This document shows positions 7,857 to 16,058 of a stretch of DNA of 16,996 nucleotides, piece by piece. Positions within the stretch are counted from its first letter, which is position 1. The number at the start of each line of letters is the position of its first letter. The notes beneath the pieces were generated by a model, which had not been told where the DNA came from, searched no databases, and saw only the letters and a program-made list of their open reading frames with translations. The position numbers and the translations under genes are program-made. Origin of the DNA: Bacteroidales bacterium (GTDB lineage: Bacteria; Bacteroidota; Bacteroidia; Bacteroidales; UBA932); the NCBI GenBank assembly GCA_004556005.1, contig SFJA01000034.1:1-16996 (forward strand), written 5' to 3'.

Positions 7857-8993
7857 TCAATCTTCGCCCTCCGCCTTCTGCATCAGCGCATCCAATATGG
7901 TATGCAGGCCGTTCTTTACCGACTTTTTGACTCTCACGGCAGTCGATCGCACCGAAGGATGTCCAAGGGGGAAATAGGCCACATCCTGCAGGAGCAGTTC
8001 GGCATCGAGATAATCAAAATCCATATCCCTTATCTGGACCACCACTCCGGGAACCTCCGAAAACAGCAGCCGCACCACATTGTCCTCTTCAAAGGCCCTT
8101 GACATCCCCGAAATATCCAAGGTTGCCCCGGGGCCGTCCTTGCACAGCCTGTCAACCGCACCAAGCAATCCGCCTGCGCCTACGCTCACACCTGAAATAA
8201 CGATTCCATCCTCGACCAGTTCCCTTACAACCTCGTAGCAATCAATGAAATAGTCCGGGTCATTAAGTTGAATGCTAACGCCGCCTCCCAGACCTTGGGA
8301 CTGGGCAAGCAAACTGCCTCCGAGACGATAATCCGAGGTTTCGAAAGGAATATAAACCAGCCAGCTGGAAGGATCCGGAACCAGATTGCCGGGGCATTTC
8401 CTCGCGGCCGACATAGCCGGAAGCTTTTTCCCGTAACGGTCAAAGTCGTCTTCGCTTTCCCAGGAGCGTTGCGAAATCACCGCCTTGAAAGACAAGTCGC
8501 AGGCAGCAGCATCACAGCAACGGTAAGACTGCAGAAGCACGCCAAGCGCATCCATATACTCGGTCGCTGCACTTACGGAACGATAAAAAGCGGCATTGGA
8601 GCCAACGGGAGCACAATTCCACTTCCAAACGCCCTTCAGAGCCAGATTCTGGAGGCCGAAATGTCCCGACTGCCATATCGCATCGATCAGCGAAGAGGCA
8701 ACACGGCAGCGCGCGGCAACGTCCGCAAACGGCAAAGGGAAACGGAGGCGCGCTGAACGGACGGCCGCAAGATATTCATCAACCTTGCGGGCATCCCAGT
8801 CGTGCGCTTCAATGGAAGGATCTATGCTCTCGTCTATGACAATTCTGCCGTCTGCTTCGTCCCCTTGCGCGGACTTGCACGCATCATCGGAACCCGGCAC
8901 CTGCGGACAGGTATCGGCAACGGCTTCCAACAGCTCTTCAGGAGTATATTCCTGAGGGACGCCGTCAATCAGATAATGGGCATCAAGCAACAT
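7857..8993 (-). CDS. AIR-synthase-related protein (PurL/PurM C-terminal-like domain), function unknown
   Basis: A 378-residue protein with no signal peptide or membrane segment. The C-terminal half resembles the AIR-synthase C-terminal fold of PurL (FGAM synthase) and PurM: YRLGGSLLAQSQG (222-234), then SGVSVGAGGLLGAVDRL (267-283) in the place of the purine-enzyme AHDISDGGLAVAL motif, then LLFSEVPGVVVQI (309-321), similar to the LFgE segment of PurL. The N-terminal half (about 65-175) has GSNAAFYRSVSAATEYMDALGV and no recognisable ATP-binding AIR-synthase domain or glutaminase domain. It therefore cannot be a full PurL and may be a catalytically inactive relative. Residues 30-60 are acidic and low in conservation. 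Identification is by motif memory only; a role in purine synthesis is not shown. A TATATTTG element lies just upstream. It is 32 bp before phoH, suggesting co-expression. Confidence 0.6.
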   Translation of the reverse strand: MLLDAHYLIDGVPQEYTPEELLEAVADTCPQVPGSDDACKSAQGDEADGRIVIDESIDPSIEAHDWDARKVDEYLAAVRSARLRFPLPFADVAARCRVASSLIDAIWQSGHFGLQNLALKGVWKWNCAPVGSNAAFYRSVSAATEYMDALGVLLQSYRCCDAAACDLSFKAVISQRSWESEDDFDRYGKKLPAMSAARKCPGNLVPDPSSWLVYIPFETSDYRLGGSLLAQSQGLGGGVSIQLNDPDYFIDCYEVVRELVEDGIVISGVSVGAGGLLGAVDRLCKDGPGATLDISGMSRAFEEDNVVRLLFSEVPGVVVQIRDMDFDYLDAELLLQDVAYFPLGHPSVRSTAVRVKKSVKNGLHTILDALMQKAEGED

Positions 8994-9013
8994 AGATCAA
9001 ATTTGACAGGTAA

Positions 9014-9048
9014 CAAATATAATCAATTTTTGTCAGCTTGTACACAAA
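9014..9048 (-). promoter_or_regulatory. Possible promoter of the AIR-related gene and phoH
   Basis: The minus strand has a perfect -7 motif TATATTTG (9021-9014), with the nearest TTTG at 9048-9045, a 23-base spacer that is longer than the ideal 19-21. Transcription would start near 9008, leaving a leader of about 14 bases before the ATG at 8993. The upstream half of the promoter overlaps the last codons of the alpha-2-macroglobulin-like gene. Confidence 0.45.
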
Positions 9049-12000
9049 TCGGAGCATCAGAATCGTCATTTGCGCAATAATGGTCCGCATAAGTGGAAAC
9101 GATGCTGACAGGAGGACAGACAAAACGGCCGGAAGCGGAAACATAGAAACTCTCCACAATCACGCTCTCCTCCTCAGGAAGCACCTCGAGCCAATAATCG
9201 CTGCGGTCCCCGGCGACGCTGCGATATGAGCTCTGACGTCCATACAGCGGCAGGTCAAACGACAGATACTGCACTCTGCAGGACCCGGAAAGCGGCTGCA
9301 CCGGCGTTACGCAGGCAGGACGAGGAGCGCTCAGATGAACGAAACTGCGATTCTCCCGGCTCCAGATGCGATACCTGACCTCCAGCCTGTCACCGACTGA
9401 CAGGGAGTCGCCTTCGGCAAGAGGCGAAGTCACAGCTCCTCTGACAAGATACCATTCCCTCTCCACTGACATTTCGTTTCCAGCCTTGCGCACATCCTCA
9501 AAAGCCTTAACACCCTGTGCCTCAAGCACGACGACGCTGCAGTCAAGCACGCTGCGCCCGCCTTCAACCACACAGGCAAGTGCCTCTATATAAGCAGGAT
9601 CGCTCTCCCACTTCTGCGTCTCCTTCTGTACCATTATCCAAAGTCGGATTGCGTCCGCAAGGTCCTTGCGGCCCACGGAATCCATAAGATTGCACAAAAG
9701 CGAATGGGCATAGAGTTCGCTCTCCAACAGGCCCCTGAACGGCATAACGGCATTAGGACAATAGCAACCACCGCTCCAATGCGGCCTGATATACTGCTCG
9801 AGCGAAGCTATGTCCGCATTGAGCGAACGCCGTATCCTTGCCGAAGGCAATCTCACGCCCAAATTATCCAGCAAGCGGGCACCATCCTTACAATCAAGCA
9901 TTTGCAGACTCATAAGACGACGAGCCTTGGCCAGCACCATTCCGTCAAGGCCACGTTCAGTTGACGGAGCAAGGTATGAACGCAACTCCTTTGCAAACAA
10001 AGAAAGCCGCTTCTTGTCAGCGCAGGACCTGTCGAAAGGAACTGAAGCATACATCGCCCTCACGTATATGTACTGAGCCATACTGAGGCCCCAGAAGTCA
10101 CGCAGCAAAGAGTCATTGCCTGCGAAATAACTCTTGTCCAGATACTTGACCGCAGCCGGAATGCGCGCCATAAGGCTTTCAGGAAGTTCAAGACCCATAG
10201 AAACTATCGAGTGGATCCGCTCAAGGACTACGGCGGTCACAAGCTGAGAAGAACCCATAGTCTCGAACCAGCTGACACCACCATCGGCGCAGAAACACTT
10301 TTCCAGACGCTCAAGCACCGAAGCCATATCCGCCGCATCGCGCTTCAGCCCCATCTTGTCAACAAGAGCAGCTACATAAACCGCCTCGCTCAAATCAATG
10401 GCATTGTCCGACTGAGGAGTGATGCGGGCAGGAACTGCCTCAAGGAGCATATCCTCTATCCTGATTCTGCTCACGACAGCCCGGTCAGGACTGAAGTTAA
10501 CAAACGCTGCACGCAGGGAATCAACTATACGCTGATAATCGCCATCATCGGTAAGCAAAGCCGAATGTGCCTCAATTACAGGCAGTTCCGCACGCCTCAG
10601 CTCAATGCTGTAAAATACTGCGTCAGCAGCGTCCGAAGCATTTTCTGGAGCAAAAGACAGAAGGATGCCGACACGGCTGCCCTTGCAGGCGGGAACTCTG
10701 ACATTAACGCCAAGACCCTCGTTGCCACCGACTTCAACACTGAAGGATTCACGAGCAAATGGAACGGACTTGCGATAGTCATCTCCTTCGTAAAATGCTG
10801 CCGAAAGCACTCCCCTGACATTGTCCGAAGTACTGTTGGACACGCTCACCGGAAGCACGCACTCATCCGAAGCCTTGTCCGAACTGCCGACATAAAGGCA
10901 AGCCGGAACCGAACTGGAAATGCGCACAGGGATGGTAACGACAAAACTGCTGTCCGCCACTGCCGACTGCATCTTACGGTTATGGGCAAAGACATTTACA
11001 CGGAATCGCGACAATTTGTCCGAAGCCTTGAAGCTCAGCCTTGCGCGCCCCTCGGAATCTGTCCTCAATGCCGGTTGCCAGCAAAGTACCTCCGAAAAGT
11101 CATCCCTTACTGTCTGCGGCACGGAAGGGTCCAGCGCCGAGCCTGCATCCAAAGCAGGCAAGGCATTGACAGACACTGACTCAGACTCTTCCAAGACAGC
11201 ACCATCCTCCATACTTGCAGCAGCAAAAGTCGCTGATTTTCCACGGACAAGCGCCCTTGGCCGCCCAGCATACCCGATAACATACTCAGGCTCAATCAAC
11301 CTGTCATCGCCCCAGGCAGTACTGTACCGACATTCCGGAAGACGCAGCGGAACCGGCGCAAACGCAGTCCACACGTTGCTCGCCCACTGCTCCATCGCCT
11401 CGTCATAAACGGCAACGGCGCACTCCACGTCCGGAGAGGACTGTAGGATTAAAGAGAATTCTCCTCCGGGGCTCACCCTGTCGCGGAAGCCGATGAACGA
11501 GAGCGGAAGGGATGCCGATGTACTGCGGGCGTTCCACTCGTAACTCCAGTTGCCACCGTTGCGATTCTTAAACCATAAGAAGTTGATTTTCAGCCTTTCG
11601 CAAGGATAACTGCGGTCAAGATCGATAACGATGAGACTTTCCTTTCCTGTCGCATCCGGGCCAATGATGCCGTTTGGAACCACCTCTCCCTTGCCGTTTT
11701 CCAAATCGGTCACCATCCAAAGCGGCCCTTCGGACGCACCGACAAAAACGCGCCTGCGGCCCTCATCCGGAACGCAAACCAGCGCGGAAATACCTGAAGG
11801 AAGGCATTTTGCATCAGGAGAAAGCTTTACAAAACCCTCAACGGCCGTCTGACCCGAAACGGCTCCGGAAGCATTTTGCGCACTCGCCCTGATGAAGCAG
11901 CTATACAGTCCGTCAGGCAGAGAAGAGATGTCGATATCAAGAACGTCCTGGGCAAGTTCACGGACTTTCGAATTGCCCCGCAATACTGTGTCCTTTTCCG

Positions 12001-14185
12001 AAACTATGGACCAGTCGAATGAAACGTCTGACGCGGCGAACTTCCGGGGATCGGAATAGAAAATGCTCAACTTGAGACGTATATGGTCGGAACAGATTAT
12101 AGAAGCGCCCTCCAGACCGCAGCGCACCGAACCCGGAGCGGAATTGACAACGGAGGAGTTGAAAATCAGCTCAGGGATATAGCAGAGCATAGTGCTGAAC
12201 TGCCGGCTCTCGCCGCTTGCGTCTGTGACGTCTAGCAAAAAGGTATATCTACCCGTCCTTTCCCCTATGCACACCGGGACGCTGAAACTGCCGTCTGCAG
12301 CGAGTTCCACATCGCCGTCTGCAACACTGTTATTCCAGTTCCGGACGGTATATTTGCAACGCAGGGTCGCGAGCGGATGTCCGGAATAGTTGCGGACAAG
12401 ACCTCTTACCGTGATGGTATCACCGCTGAATGCGTTTGAAGGGAAGTCATCCCATCGCAGGTCAAACGAAGGCAACTCGCTATCTGTCAATATAATCGAC
12501 TTATTTTGCAATAATTTGTTCCCTATTTTCACGCGTAGCTGGCAATTGCCGCTCCTTTCAGGTCGCCCTACATTGAAACTGCCGCTTACCGAAGAAAAAC
12601 TGTCCGTTTCGCGCTTGAGGGAACTGACTTTTCCGTCCGGGTCGGCAAATTCCACCGTAATCATCTCGCCGGGGCAGGAGCTCAAGTTCTCCGAACCACG
12701 GTACAGGATTGCCTTGAAGGATATGTCCTCGCCGGGTCTGGCCACTTTGCGGTCGGTGAGCAAAGTACAACGCAGGAGATTGTCATCGTTTGACTCAAGC
12801 CGTTGAGGCATATATAAATAACAGGCACGAGACTCTCTGCGAACGCCATCCTTTCCCGTCATATAGGCCTTGACGTAGAAATTGCGCCAAGACGGCTTGT
12901 CGCCCATCGGAGAAAGGAATTGATCCGAAAGAGGACAATATGTCCTGTCGAGAGTGTAAGTCATTTCGGAAAGAGGCTTGGTGTCGCTCCCGGATCCGAA
13001 AAGTTTGAGCGTGCAACTGCCTACCGGTTCGCCCGACCTGCTGTCTGCGACAAATGCTGCAAGGCCGGAAGAGTGTTGCCTCAAGGCAATGGACAAACTG
13101 GTACGCTCATAGTCCAGCTTGCGGTTCTGCCCATATCCTTCCAGTTTGACGACATAGCGACCGTCATCAAGGACAGGAAGATCAACCTTCACTGTATCAA
13201 ACACATAAAAAGGGCTATCCGGATTCTTCAGAGACGATTTGAACACTGGATGCCTTTCATCAGAAGCAGGATATATGAGCACGTTCAGAGAAGGAACGTT
13301 ACGTAAAGCCAGTATCAGTTTATCGTCATCGATACGGGCGTTGACGTCTTTAGCTTCAAGCCTGTCGATGAGGTTTTTGACATAAAAGCAATACGAAACC
13401 AGCTGCTTCTCATCTCCGACATATGAAGCACGCTTTTTTTCATATGCCTTACAATCTTGATACAGAGCAAGATATTCCTTCTCCCCCGCAGCCGCGGATT
13501 CCAACTTCGCAAACCGGGCCATCAAAAGGCGCTCGGCAGGGAGCAAAGAGGCGGCCTTGTCCTTATATTTCTCATAAACAGACTCAAGAGCAGCGGTCCT
13601 TGCAGCATCCTTCTCCCGATTCGCCTTTTCAAAAGCAATGACAGCCTCCTGGGGATAGACCCCGGCATAATGCCGGCCAAGTTCTCCGAGCTGGCTTTTG
13701 CGTTTGAGTCCATACCAGAGGGCAAATTCGTAATCATTTTTTATCTGCTTCGCAATCACCGCCCAATACCCATACCCGGGTTCAAGAATCAGGTTATTGT
13801 AGAAACCGGTATTGCAGGCAGACTCCAAAAGCTTACGGTTCTCTAGCGCATACGCTTCATAATCAGCAATATCAGTCTTGCTGACAAGATTGATTACAGG
13901 ACTGTCATACCGGGCAAAATCCTCTGCGACCTTCTTGCGGCTCTCCGATGAAAGCTTCCAGTCCATCCGTGACCTTGCCGCAATCCATTTGACGCTGGCA
14001 TCGTAATAATCCCAATCAAGACGCCTGCTTTCAGCCTCGGACCTGATTTGCTCGAGAGCAGCAACCATATCGGCAGGTTTGTCCGCACGTTCGGCGGACT
14101 CGTATTTAGACCAGAGCCTTGCTAGTTCCTGATTAATTCCAAGCATAAGAGACAGTGAAGTCAACATATAGAGTATCTTATTCAT
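9023..14185 (-). CDS. Large secreted alpha-2-macroglobulin-like (MG2 domain) protein without thioester
   Basis: Predicted 1720-residue periplasmic or envelope protein. The start chosen is the ATG at 14185 (MNKILYMLTSLSLMLG), which gives a signal peptide with no lipobox Cys and lies 10 bp after the folC stop; the open frame extends 80 codons further upstream but only as a shadow of folC. Order: helical, charged N-terminal region (about 20-290); beta-rich MG domains, with the MG2 hallmark TDRKVARPGEDISFKAILY (477-495); the A2M-domain hallmark WQPALRTDSEGRARLSF (1036-1052) and SDKLSRFRVNVFAH (1055-1068); an alpha-toroid region (about 1230-1550) with GGVSWFETMGSSQLVTAVVL (1302-1321); and a C-terminal MG-like region, VRGAVTSPLAEGDSLSVGDR (1581-1600). 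The thioester CGEQ of protease-trapping macroglobulins is absent. Bacterial A2Ms are thought to trap or shield against proteases; in this thioester-less form the role is unknown. No separate promoter is seen, so it probably depends on the folC promoter. Confidence 0.85.
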   Translation of the reverse strand: MNKILYMLTSLSLMLGINQELARLWSKYESAERADKPADMVAALEQIRSEAESRRLDWDYYDASVKWIAARSRMDWKLSSESRKKVAEDFARYDSPVINLVSKTDIADYEAYALENRKLLESACNTGFYNNLILEPGYGYWAVIAKQIKNDYEFALWYGLKRKSQLGELGRHYAGVYPQEAVIAFEKANREKDAARTAALESVYEKYKDKAASLLPAERLLMARFAKLESAAAGEKEYLALYQDCKAYEKKRASYVGDEKQLVSYCFYVKNLIDRLEAKDVNARIDDDKLILALRNVPSLNVLIYPASDERHPVFKSSLKNPDSPFYVFDTVKVDLPVLDDGRYVVKLEGYGQNRKLDYERTSLSIALRQHSSGLAAFVADSRSGEPVGSCTLKLFGSGSDTKPLSEMTYTLDRTYCPLSDQFLSPMGDKPSWRNFYVKAYMTGKDGVRRESRACYLYMPQRLESNDDNLLRCTLLTDRKVARPGEDISFKAILYRGSENLSSCPGEMITVEFADPDGKVSSLKRETDSFSSVSGSFNVGRPERSGNCQLRVKIGNKLLQNKSIILTDSELPSFDLRWDDFPSNAFSGDTITVRGLVRNYSGHPLATLRCKYTVRNWNNSVADGDVELAADGSFSVPVCIGERTGRYTFLLDVTDASGESRQFSTMLCYIPELIFNSSVVNSAPGSVRCGLEGASIICSDHIRLKLSIFYSDPRKFAASDVSFDWSIVSEKDTVLRGNSKVRELAQDVLDIDISSLPDGLYSCFIRASAQNASGAVSGQTAVEGFVKLSPDAKCLPSGISALVCVPDEGRRRVFVGASEGPLWMVTDLENGKGEVVPNGIIGPDATGKESLIVIDLDRSYPCERLKINFLWFKNRNGGNWSYEWNARSTSASLPLSFIGFRDRVSPGGEFSLILQSSPDVECAVAVYDEAMEQWASNVWTAFAPVPLRLPECRYSTAWGDDRLIEPEYVIGYAGRPRALVRGKSATFAAASMEDGAVLEESESVSVNALPALDAGSALDPSVPQTVRDDFSEVLCWQPALRTDSEGRARLSFKASDKLSRFRVNVFAHNRKMQSAVADSSFVVTIPVRISSSVPACLYVGSSDKASDECVLPVSVSNSTSDNVRGVLSAAFYEGDDYRKSVPFARESFSVEVGGNEGLGVNVRVPACKGSRVGILLSFAPENASDAADAVFYSIELRRAELPVIEAHSALLTDDGDYQRIVDSLRAAFVNFSPDRAVVSRIRIEDMLLEAVPARITPQSDNAIDLSEAVYVAALVDKMGLKRDAADMASVLERLEKCFCADGGVSWFETMGSSQLVTAVVLERIHSIVSMGLELPESLMARIPAAVKYLDKSYFAGNDSLLRDFWGLSMAQYIYVRAMYASVPFDRSCADKKRLSLFAKELRSYLAPSTERGLDGMVLAKARRLMSLQMLDCKDGARLLDNLGVRLPSARIRRSLNADIASLEQYIRPHWSGGCYCPNAVMPFRGLLESELYAHSLLCNLMDSVGRKDLADAIRLWIMVQKETQKWESDPAYIEALACVVEGGRSVLDCSVVVLEAQGVKAFEDVRKAGNEMSVEREWYLVRGAVTSPLAEGDSLSVGDRLEVRYRIWSRENRSFVHLSAPRPACVTPVQPLSGSCRVQYLSFDLPLYGRQSSYRSVAGDRSDYWLEVLPEEESVIVESFYVSASGRFVCPPVSIVSTYADHYCANDDSDAPICVQADKN

Positions 14186-14195
14186 AGTCAGTGGT

Positions 14196-15863
14196 TTAAT
14201 TATCAAACAAAGGCAGAGCCTCCGCAACGACAAAAGTACTGCCGCCAATATATATGATGCGGTCAGGCTCAAATTCGTTGCATGAAGAGGCCGCAAAAGT
14301 TGAATCAGTAGCGGAAGTGGCAGGACCAGCGGCGGAAGACTCAGTCCCTGCAGCAGCGGAAGCCGCACCGGCAGCAAACACAGCTCCGGAAAGCTGTCCA
14401 ATAGCGGCAGAGACAGTACCGGCATCGCAGAGTCTCAGGTCCGGACGCAGACTCGAGAGCAGACTCAGCAAGCTGGCCGACGGCATAGCCCTCGGAGTAT
14501 CAGGAGCGACCAGCAGGTAGTCCGCCCACAAAGGAAGCAGATGCGCAATCCCCGCGACATCCTTATCCGCCATCACCCCGTACACGATGCTAACCGGCAC
14601 GCGTCCACCCCCGGAAAGTCTCCCCAGCCGCTCGAAATTCTCCTTCAGCGCCGGCGGATTATGCCCTATGTCAAATATATAAAGAGAACTTCCCCTTCGC
14701 CTGCATTCCCATCTGCCCCGAAGTCCCGTAATGGCGGAGAAACTGCCCCAAACCCGCTGCAAATAAGCCAGTTGACTTTCTATATTTACAGTCGAATTCT
14801 CCATTGCAGCAGCAGTTGAGCCGGCCTCATCAGGAGCAGACCCAAAGGCAATGCGGGTATCGCCTTCAGCACCAGAAGCAGACCCGGCAGCAGAGTCAAG
14901 AGAGCTGCAAGCCGCAGCAAACAAGTCGGTAAGTTCCCCTGCCGCAGCGACCAGACTCGCAGGTCCCTTATCCCCCTGCGCAAGCAGTTCCAGAGCCGCA
15001 ATGACGGTCGGCGCATTGAGCCGCGACCAGGCATCGTAAGGCAGATCCGGCAGTGTACGGACCAATTCGTCGGCGAAGAACAGCTCGCTACCCTTTTCCG
15101 CCGCGATGCGGGCAAATTCGGGAGCGGTTTCATCGTCGCGGCCGGAAACCAGAGCAGGCACGCCCGGCTTGAAGATTCCGGCTTTTTCCGCGGCAATTTC
15201 CTTACGGGAGCCGCCAAGTATCGCACAGTGGTCCAATCCTATGGAAGTAATTATGCTGAGAACGGGATTGACAATATTCGTACTGTCAAGCCTGCCGCCC
15301 AGTCCGCACTCCATTACCACGCAATCCGTATCGCTTTGTGCAAACCATAGGAATGCCATTGCCGTCGTTATCTCAAAAAAGCTGTAAGACTGCTCGGGAA
15401 GGGCATCGATGATATCAAGGAATTGCATCACCGCCTCGCGAGGAATCATTTCCGAAACGGGAAGTCCGATATCGTCCGGAAAGAGGTCGGGAGCAACAGC
15501 AGAAGTGTGGTTTGGAGTAACGGCAGTCTCGGGCAAAGAAAGGCGGAACGGCGGGTTTGCGGCAGGTCCTACAATCTTTATACGCTCCCGAAAATCAAGC
15601 ATATGGGGAGAAGTATAGAGGCCAACCCGCAAGCCACGGGATGCTAGAAGGGCTGCAAGCAGAGAACTCACGGTTCCCTTGCCGTTGGTACCTGCAACGT
15701 GAATGACGGTCAGACGGGACGATGGATTGCCAAGCCGGCTGTCCAGCATCCTGATGGCATCGAGGCCGGGCTTGTACGCCTGCGCGGAAAAACCTGCGCT
15801 CTGCACACTCTGGTGCCGTCTGAACAATTCCTCTATCCTCTCGTTATAATTCCGATTCTCCAT
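14196..15863 (-). CDS. folC: Bifunctional folylpolyglutamate synthase/dihydrofolate synthase
   Basis: Cytosolic Mur-ligase-family enzyme that adds glutamate to dihydropteroate and/or to folates, retaining them in the cell. Start chosen at the ATG at 15863 (MENRNYNERIEELFRRH); the open frame continues five codons further to a TTG that has no support. At 555 residues it is well over the usual 420-440. Conserved blocks: P-loop HVAGTNGKGTVSSLLAALL (about 55-73), LYTSPHMLDFRERI, VVMECGLGGRLDSTNIV, SIGLDHCAILGGSRKEIAAE (about 207-226), FDIGHNPPALKENF (397-410) and the final strand IYIGGSTFVVAEAL. The excess comes from three insertions at about 99-135, 312-365 and 492-531; the last two are Ala/Ser/Gly-rich and low-complexity. 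A strong promoter ends 3 bp before the ATG. The A2M-like gene follows 10 bp downstream. Confidence 0.93.
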   Translation of the reverse strand: MENRNYNERIEELFRRHQSVQSAGFSAQAYKPGLDAIRMLDSRLGNPSSRLTVIHVAGTNGKGTVSSLLAALLASRGLRVGLYTSPHMLDFRERIKIVGPAANPPFRLSLPETAVTPNHTSAVAPDLFPDDIGLPVSEMIPREAVMQFLDIIDALPEQSYSFFEITTAMAFLWFAQSDTDCVVMECGLGGRLDSTNIVNPVLSIITSIGLDHCAILGGSRKEIAAEKAGIFKPGVPALVSGRDDETAPEFARIAAEKGSELFFADELVRTLPDLPYDAWSRLNAPTVIAALELLAQGDKGPASLVAAAGELTDLFAAACSSLDSAAGSASGAEGDTRIAFGSAPDEAGSTAAAMENSTVNIESQLAYLQRVWGSFSAITGLRGRWECRRRGSSLYIFDIGHNPPALKENFERLGRLSGGGRVPVSIVYGVMADKDVAGIAHLLPLWADYLLVAPDTPRAMPSASLLSLLSSLRPDLRLCDAGTVSAAIGQLSGAVFAAGAASAAAGTESSAAGPATSATDSTFAASSCNEFEPDRIIYIGGSTFVVAEALPLFDN

Positions 15864-15866
15864 ACC

Positions 15867-15897
15867 CAAAGATAACAATTATCACATTCTGCACAAA
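15867..15897 (-). promoter_or_regulatory. Near-ideal promoter of folC, abutting the start codon
   Basis: The minus strand reads TTTG (15897-15894), a 19-base spacer, then TATCTTTG (15874-15867), an exact match to the Bacteroidota consensus and spacing. The -7 motif ends 3 bases before the folC ATG (15863-15861). With the usual start 5-6 bases past the motif, the mRNA would begin at or within a base or two of the ATG, so the message should be leaderless or nearly so. Confidence 0.75.
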
Positions 15898-15915
15898 GGC
15901 TGGTCAGCGAAAAGT

Positions 15916-15932
15916 GGCTGCTGTTTGCAGCC
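15916..15932. repeat. Short hairpin in the folC/rpn intergenic region
   Basis: A perfect 6-bp inverted repeat, ggctgc-tgttt-gcagcc, lies 18 bp upstream of the folC -33 element. It has no T-tract on either side, so it is unlikely to be a terminator. It might be a regulatory site or chance. Confidence 0.3.
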
Positions 15933-15970
15933 TTGAAGATAATACAAAATGCGTGCAAAGAAACAAATAA

Positions 15971-16005
15971 AGATTCGTAAAACTAAATCTTATGTTTACG
16001 AATCT
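15971..16005. repeat. 11-bp perfect inverted repeat between divergent genes
   Basis: Arms agattcgtaaa (15971-15981) and tttacgaatct (15995-16005) are exact reverse complements around a 13-base A/T-rich spacer. They lie between the divergent folC and rpn promoters, with the right arm ending 26 bp before the rpn -7 element. It could be an operator for the rpn gene, a bidirectional hairpin/insulator (both flanks are rather T-rich on their respective strands), or the remnant of a mobile sequence. No repeat copy is seen elsewhere in the window. Confidence 0.5.
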
Positions 16006-16031
16006 GTATTCCTTTTGTCCTAATAGAATTC

Positions 16032-16039
16032 TATTTTTG
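16032..16039 (+). promoter_or_regulatory. Likely -7 element of the rpn gene promoter
   Basis: TATTTTTG matches TAnnTTTG exactly. No good TTTG is found 19-21 bases upstream; the nearest, at 16014-16017, leaves only 14 bases. Transcription would start near 16045, giving a leader of about 14 bases before the ATG at 16059. Confidence 0.45.
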
Positions 16040-16058
16040 CAAATGTTCAAACTATAAC

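Noticed and set aside
10211..11179. 322-codon plus-strand ORF opposite the A2M-like gene
   Set aside because: Its translation has no domain signature, while the minus strand has clear MG2/A2M motifs.
14186..14425. 80-codon upstream extension of the A2M-like gene
   Set aside because: It lies in a different frame over the folC 3' end and is a Leu/Pro-rich shadow of FolC's low-complexity insertion. The ATG at 14185 gives a proper signal peptide and 10-bp spacing.
15864..15878. Five-codon extension of folC to a TTG start
   Set aside because: It would overlap the -7 promoter motif and lie upstream of the expected transcript start. The ATG at 15863 fits the family N-terminus.
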